From the NCBI GenBank assembly GCA_017545535.1, contig JAFWMS010000006.1:1-45869 (forward strand): a DNA stretch of 45,869 nt, written 5' to 3'. Below the pieces are notes generated by a model. It searched no databases. It saw only the letters and a program-made list of their open reading frames with translations, and had not been told where the DNA came from. Shown in pieces: positions 42,265 through 45,869 of the stretch. The stretch's first letter is position 1; each line of letters starts with the position of its first letter. The position numbers and the translations under genes were made by a program. The stretch is from Clostridia bacterium (GTDB lineage Bacteria; Bacillota; Clostridia; Christensenellales; CAG-138).

Positions 42265-42762
42265 ATGGAAAACAGGATGGATATAAAAACAAACCGCCTG
42301 GCCCTGGCCGGGCAGCTCTGCGGGGCGACGCTGCTGCTCACCCTGATCTCCCTGCCGCTGCCCAGCGGCTACGGCTACGTGAATCTGGGGGACGCGGGGG
42401 TGTTTCTCTGCGCCTGTCTGCTCCCCGGGGGACTGGGGGCCCTGGCCGCCGGCGTGGGCGCGGCGTTGGCGGACCTCATTTTGGGCTGGGCCATGTACGC
42501 GCCGGTGACCCTGCTCATAAAGGGGATCACGGCCCTGCTGGCGGGGCTCGCCATGCACCGGGCGAAGAAGGCCGCCGTGCCGTTGGCCCTGATCTGCTGC
42601 CTGCTGGTGCCCCTGGGCTACTTCCTCTTTGAAACGGTGCTCCTCACCGCCCCCGTGGCCGCGGTGAACGTGCTGCCCAACGCATTCCAGGCCATCGTCG
42701 GCGCCTCCCTGGGCACCCTGGTCGGCCGCCATTTGAAAAAACTATATAAAAGGAAAGATTGA
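42265..42762 (+). CDS. ECF transporter S component
   Basis: 165 residues with five to six TM segments and few charges. 'GYVNLGDAGVFLCACLLPGG' followed by 'ALAAGVGAALADLILG' is the pattern of substrate-capture S subunits of energy-coupling-factor vitamin transporters (ECF_trnsprt family). 'LKKLYKRKD' is a basic cytoplasmic end. No ECF A/A'/T genes are nearby, so it would use a shared module. Co-transcribed with ispE (10-base gap). The vitamin cannot be named from the sequence; thiamine-, pantothenate- or heme-type S subunits remain possible. Confidence 0.85.
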   Translation: MENRMDIKTNRLALAGQLCGATLLLTLISLPLPSGYGYVNLGDAGVFLCACLLPGGLGALAAGVGAALADLILGWAMYAPVTLLIKGITALLAGLAMHRAKKAAVPLALICCLLVPLGYFLFETVLLTAPVAAVNVLPNAFQAIVGASLGTLVGRHLKKLYKRKD

Positions 42763-42769
42763 AAGCTTC

Positions 42770-42907
42770 GCGGCTTTTCTTGAAAGAAAAGCCGCCCAAA
42801 AGAACTTTGTTGGGAGAATACTGTTTGCGCAGTACTTCCCTATTTTCATCCATAAGCTTCTCTTTTTGCGCCGCTTTTTTCCTCTTCACCAAAGAGAAAA
42901 AAGCGGC
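42770..42907 (+). repeat. Three-hairpin intergenic element, copy 4 (inverted, after the ECF S gene)
   Basis: HP2 comes first (GCGGCTTTTCTT 42770-42781 / AAGAAAAGCCGC 42784-42795). Box B follows as CCAAAAGAACTTT (42796-42808). The middle stem pairs ACTG/CAGT and GGGA/TCCC. Box A is GCTTCTCTTTTTGC, and HP1 (42870-42886 / 42891-42907) has one mismatch. It lies on the strand opposite to copies 1-3, but neighbouring genes are also reversed, so relative to transcription the order stop-HP2-HP1 is the same. HP2 begins seven bases after the upstream stop. Confidence 0.85.
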
Positions 42908-42939
42908 AAAAAATAACAAACAAAATTTCAAAAAAGGTA

Positions 42940-42970
42940 TTGACCTTACACTGCACTCTAATGGTTTACT
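42940..42970 (+). promoter_or_regulatory. Second MerR-type promoter with 19-bp spacer
   Basis: TTGACC (42940-42945), 19 bases, TTTACT (42965-42970). A partial dyad fills the spacer (ACCTTA..TAATGGT). AAAGGAGG precedes ATG 42995. This fits autoregulation by the MerR protein it drives. Confidence 0.75.
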
Positions 42971-42994
42971 GTCCTCAGAAAGGAGGCAAGCGAT

Positions 42995-43783
42995 ATGACC
43001 ATACAAGCCTTTGCCAAGCTCTGCGGCTGCAACCCGCAAACGCTCCGGTACTACGACAAGGTGGGCCTTTTGAAGCCCGGCCGGGTGGACCGGTTCACCG
43101 GCTACCGGTACTATGACGAGGAGCAGGCCCTGACCTTCGTAAAGATCAAGAACCTGCAGCTCGGGGGGTTCACCATCGAGGAGATCAAACCGCTGCTGGA
43201 CGGGTCCGACGAGGACGTATACCGAGCCTTCGAGGCGAAGATCGACGCACAGCAGGCGAGGCTCGAAGCCATGAAAGAAATACAGCGGTCCTATCGCAGC
43301 GAAATGACTACCATGAAAGAAACCATCGACAACATCCGCAAGGCCATGACCGACTTCGACCCCACGGCGGAATTCGGCATCGACCGGGCCCGGTACGACG
43401 ACATCTGCGCCCGCATCGACGAAATGCTCACCACCGCCCTGGACTCCGGCTGCTTCAGGGACTTCACCTTCGACGAGGAGAAGCACTCCCCCGACCCCCT
43501 GCCCAAGGTGCTGAAGGACCCCGCCTACCGGACCGTCTACGAGAAGCACGGCTGGGCCCACGTGAAGGACTTCTTCCCCGAGTTCGCCAAGCTGGCGGAC
43601 GGGGGCGAATACCAGTTGGTGTTCCTGCTCACCGAGGACAAGCCCAACCACACTGCCTTCGCCAACACGGTTTTGAACCTCCTGCTGGACGAGAACGAGG
43701 GCAAGAAGCGGACCCTGGGCTGCAGCGCCACCCCCACCAACGACGGCCAAAACCACTTCTGGCTGCGGAAGCGGATCTATTGA
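42995..43783 (+). CDS. MerR-family regulator with a soluble C-terminal sensing domain
   Basis: 262 residues. The HTH is 'IQAFAKLCGCNPQTLRYYD' plus KVGLLKPGRVDRFTGYRYYD, residues 1-70. A coiled-coil helix is at about 80-115, and a C-terminal domain at about 120-262. The C-terminus ends 'FWLRKRIY' and is not a match I can name; it lacks the classic metal-binding cysteines, so a small-molecule or drug ligand is more likely. It is not clearly in an operon; its own promoter is MerR-type, and convergent to the acyltransferase gene. Confidence 0.9.
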   Translation: MTIQAFAKLCGCNPQTLRYYDKVGLLKPGRVDRFTGYRYYDEEQALTFVKIKNLQLGGFTIEEIKPLLDGSDEDVYRAFEAKIDAQQARLEAMKEIQRSYRSEMTTMKETIDNIRKAMTDFDPTAEFGIDRARYDDICARIDEMLTTALDSGCFRDFTFDEEKHSPDPLPKVLKDPAYRTVYEKHGWAHVKDFFPEFAKLADGGEYQLVFLLTEDKPNHTAFANTVLNLLLDENEGKKRTLGCSATPTNDGQNHFWLRKRIY

Positions 43784-43808
43784 AAGCAACTTTGCCCACA
43801 ACGAAAAA

Positions 43809-43879
43809 GGGAAGCGCCGCACAAGCCGTACTTCCCAAATAAAGCTCTTTGGCACCACCTTTCCTTCAAGAAAGGTGGT
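43809..43879 (-). repeat. Partial intergenic element, copy 5, overlapping a stop codon
   Basis: Middle stem GGGAAG (43809-43814) / CTTCCC (43831-43836), box B AAAGCTCTTTGG, and HP2 with arms ACCACCTTT / AAAGGTGGT (43854-43862 / 43871-43879). HP1 and box A are absent. The stop codon of the acyltransferase gene (43866-43868) lies inside HP2, so the repeat supplies the last codons. Confidence 0.65.
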
Positions 43880-45044
43880 CCGCTTTTATTCCTTCCTTTA
43901 AAAACTCAAAAAGCGTCTGATACTTGCGCACGCAGCGGAGCTTGTCCGCCGTGACGGCGTAATCGGCGTCGGCGGTGGAAAAGACCATCCCCTGCCGCTG
44001 GATGAGGCCGATGCCCCGAAGCTCCCGAAGGGGGAAGCTGTGCTCGCCCAGGGTGAGCCGATCCCGGTAGAGGGCCATGGTCCCGGTGGCAAGGGGCGTG
44101 AGGCTGTGGTCCGCCTCCCGCCGGTTCAGGGTCTGCCCCTCGTCCGAGAAGGCGGGCCCGTCGTTCAGGCTCGCGGCCAGCTTCTCCATCTCCCCGGTCT
44201 GCCACTTGTCCCATTCGAGGGGCGTTTTGAAGGGCAGCTCGTCCCCCCGGAAAAACCCGAACTCGTCCAGCGTCATGGACAGCCCGCAGTCGCAGAAGAA
44301 CCGATCCCCCCGGCTGTGGAGGCGATCTATCTTCCGGCAGTGGGGGCACAGATACAGGGCCGTCTCCAGCGTCTCTGCCAGCGCCTTCCCCCGGAAGGCC
44401 ACGGGCGCCCTTTGCTGGGTCTCGTAGGCGTTCTCATACAGGTCCCGGGCGAGCAGGGCCGAGATCTCCCCCTCGCTCATCCCCTTGATCTGTTCCGGCG
44501 GGTACACCCCCACCGCTTTGCCGGTGACGCGCCCCTTGCGCCGGTGGGTGCTCCACCGGGGCGTGGACAGATACCCGCCCGTGAGCCGGTAGGTGACCAG
44601 GGTGCTCCGGGCCATCTTCACCAGCTTGGCGGTGGCCGGGGCGATGGGCAGGGTCTCGCCGGTAAAAGTCCGATTCCCCTCGGCGAACATGCACACGTTC
44701 CGCCCCTTCTTCAGCGTCCGGAGGATCTGCAACGCCGCCTCCGCGTCGGTGGTGCCCTTGATCCGCTGGATCAGGGAGGCGTACCGGGCGGCGACCTTGC
44801 CCAGGAGCCCCATGCGCAGCACGTTCTCCCCGGCCACGAAGTACATGTGCTCCGGGAAGCTGAGCCCCACCAGGATGGGGTCGAAGTCCGTCACGTGGTT
44901 GCTCAAAATGAGGCAGGGCCCCTCCACCTTGGGCGCCAGCTCAAACTCATAGTTCAGCAGCCCCTTCATGAGCCATTTTGCCGGCCTGTACAGCACCCTG
45001 TACGCCCGCCGCTGCCGCTGGTATGCCCGTTCATCCTCCGCCAT
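43866..45044 (-). CDS. PlsC-like acyltransferase fused to a zinc-ribbon and C-terminal beta domain
   Basis: 392 residues from ATG 45044 (AGGAGG eight bases upstream; the 24-codon longer form is rejected). The acyltransferase domain (about 25-215) has 'LILSNHVTDFDPILVG' (NHx4D), 'GTTDAEAAL' and 'MFAEGNRTFTGE' (PEGTRS-type block). A zinc-ribbon follows at about 245-270 ('LCPHCRKIDRL', 'FFCDCGLS'). The C-terminal end (about 320-385) has alternating beta strands ('LYRDRLTLGEHSFPLREL'). The first part would acylate lysophosphatidate-like lipids; the extra domains are unusual for PlsC. Its last codons lie within repeat copy 5. Confidence 0.85.
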   Translation of the reverse strand: MAEDERAYQRQRRAYRVLYRPAKWLMKGLLNYEFELAPKVEGPCLILSNHVTDFDPILVGLSFPEHMYFVAGENVLRMGLLGKVAARYASLIQRIKGTTDAEAALQILRTLKKGRNVCMFAEGNRTFTGETLPIAPATAKLVKMARSTLVTYRLTGGYLSTPRWSTHRRKGRVTGKAVGVYPPEQIKGMSEGEISALLARDLYENAYETQQRAPVAFRGKALAETLETALYLCPHCRKIDRLHSRGDRFFCDCGLSMTLDEFGFFRGDELPFKTPLEWDKWQTGEMEKLAASLNDGPAFSDEGQTLNRREADHSLTPLATGTMALYRDRLTLGEHSFPLRELRGIGLIQRQGMVFSTADADYAVTADKLRCVRKYQTLFEFLKEGIKADHLS

Positions 45045-45128
45045 GTCGTATGCCTCCTGTTTCCGTTCCTTTCTACTATATATTCTTTGCCCGTCCTGCG
45101 CAAGGCCCCCTCCCAAAAAACCCCCACG

Positions 45129-45152
45129 AAAAAAGGCCCCCGAAGGGGCCTT
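45129..45152 (-). terminator. Terminator of the right-hand InlB-repeat gene
   Basis: AAGGCCCC / GGGGCCTT with a 4-base loop (TTCG in minus sense), then TTTT; 13 bases past the stop at 45165. Confidence 0.93.
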
Positions 45153-45164
45153 GCATATGGGGCG

Positions 45165-45869
45165 TTAAGGATTCTTCGTCCAGCGGGCGTAGAGGGTGTA
45201 GCTGCCCGTGGCGTAGCAGGTCGTGGAGGAGAACACCTGCTTGCCACCGGTCGTTTGGGTGGTGAACCAGCCGGCGAAGGTATAGCCCGCCCTCGTGGGC
45301 GTGGGCAGCGTACCATACTGCTGGCCGTAGGTCACCGTCTTGCTGCCCACGGTGCAGCTGCCGCCGTTGGGGTTGAAGGTGACCGTGTAGGTCTTGGGCG
45401 TCCAGCGGGCGTACAGGGTGTAATTGCCTGTGGCGTAGCAGACCGTAGTCGCCGTAACCTTCTTGCCGCCGGTCTTGGCGGTGTACCAGCCAGCGAAGGT
45501 GTAGCCCGTCCGGGGCGAGGGCACCGGCATGGTCCCATAGGCCTGGCCGTAGGTCACCGTCTTGGTGGCCGTGGCGCATTCGCCGCCATTGGGGTTCAGG
45601 GTAATGACGAACTTCTTCGCCGTCCACCGGGCGTACAGGGTGTAGCCGGAGGAAGCGTAGCACACCGTGGAGGCCGTCACCTGCTTGCCGCCGGTCTTGG
45701 CCGTCCACCAGCCGGCGAAGGTGTACCCGGCCCGGGTGGGCGTGGGCAGGGCGCCGTACTGCTGGCCGTACTTCACCACCTTGGTGGTGGGGCTCACCGT
45801 GCCGCCGTTGGGGTTGAAGGTCATGGTGTACCCCTCCGTCCAGCGGGCGTACAGGGTGTAGTTCCCGGA
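45165..45869 (-). CDS. C-terminus of a second InlB B-repeat surface protein (start beyond window)
   Basis: The frame is open to the right edge: 234 residues, all of it repeats. Three Listeria-Bacteroides-type units of about 71-73 residues each run 'VTFNPNGG', 'TYGQQYGTLPTPTRAGYTF' then AGWFT, 'GGKQV', 'CYATGSYTLYARW'. The protein ends four residues after the last unit (TKNP-stop) with no LPXTG, no membrane anchor and no charged tail, so it is probably secreted or held by another domain upstream. DNA of the units is about 216 bases apart and highly alike, so recombination between units is likely. Strong terminator just after. Confidence 0.92.
   Translation of the reverse strand, partial: SGNYTLYARWTEGYTMTFNPNGGTVSPTTKVVKYGQQYGALPTPTRAGYTFAGWWTAKTGGKQVTASTVCYASSGYTLYARWTAKKFVITLNPNGGECATATKTVTYGQAYGTMPVPSPRTGYTFAGWYTAKTGGKKVTATTVCYATGNYTLYARWTPKTYTVTFNPNGGSCTVGSKTVTYGQQYGTLPTPTRAGYTFAGWFTTQTTGGKQVFSSTTCYATGSYTLYARWTKNP

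Overview
The window looks like a chromosomal segment of a GC-rich, Gram-positive-type Firmicute, probably a gut-type member of Clostridia. This rests on: AGGAGG-type ribosome binding sites and sigma-A-like promoters; a rod-shape/cell-wall gene set with a CwlD-like amidase; walJ next to rlmH; RqcP; an ECF transporter S subunit; the MEP isoprenoid pathway with a fused IspDF; very large InlB-repeat surface proteins; and Thr-Pro/Glu-Pro linkers in exported proteins. The exact genus cannot be read from the sequence. No rRNA, tRNA, CRISPR array or intact insertion sequence was seen.

Layout, left to right. (1) 1-5553: a giant repeat-rich surface protein on the minus strand, running off the left edge, preceded by a 650-base AT-rich spacer with a candidate mini-gene. 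(2) 6204-11487: minus-strand unit rqcP > ispDF > uvrA > YdcF-like, whose three spacers each carry a structured repeat. (3) 11698-12656: an unrecognised plus-strand gene fused to what looks like the tail of a relaxase. (4) 12864-23191: a lower-GC signalling island on the minus strand with an XRE regulator, two hybrid histidine kinases (one with a doubled Venus-flytrap sensor), a stand-alone Hpt protein, a REC-GGDEF-EAL-GGDEF c-di-GMP phosphodiesterase, an orphan solute-binding lipoprotein, and two decayed signalling genes. (5) 23500-37175: asnS, a YugP-type protease, deoD, a PAP2 phosphatase, an NlpC/P60 hydrolase, a PepV-like dipeptidase, MreB, an amidase, a metallophosphoesterase and ysxC, then a plus-strand operon of a membrane-anchored MerR, YbjQ and a YhfC-type intramembrane protease. 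(6) 37242-45869: a polysaccharide deacetylase, a DUF885 peptidase, rlmH and walJ divergent from ispE and an ECF S subunit; a second MerR; an acyltransferase; and the C-terminus of another InlB-repeat protein.

How the genes work together. Housekeeping modules cover isoprenoid synthesis (ispDF, ispE), DNA repair (uvrA), translation quality control (rqcP, rlmH, ysxC, asnS) and envelope growth (mreB, amidase, NlpC/P60, deacetylase, walJ). The island has all the parts of a His-Asp-His-Asp phosphorelay that could end in c-di-GMP breakdown.

The strongest candidates for something undescribed are: a dispersed three-hairpin intergenic element whose stems vary in a compensatory way and whose fuller copies keep a fixed orientation to transcription; the MerR-YbjQ-YhfC operon, which looks like a self-contained regulated-proteolysis switch; and the binding-protein/phosphorelay/phosphodiesterase island. 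All functional statements are inferred from motifs and context read by eye; no database search was run.
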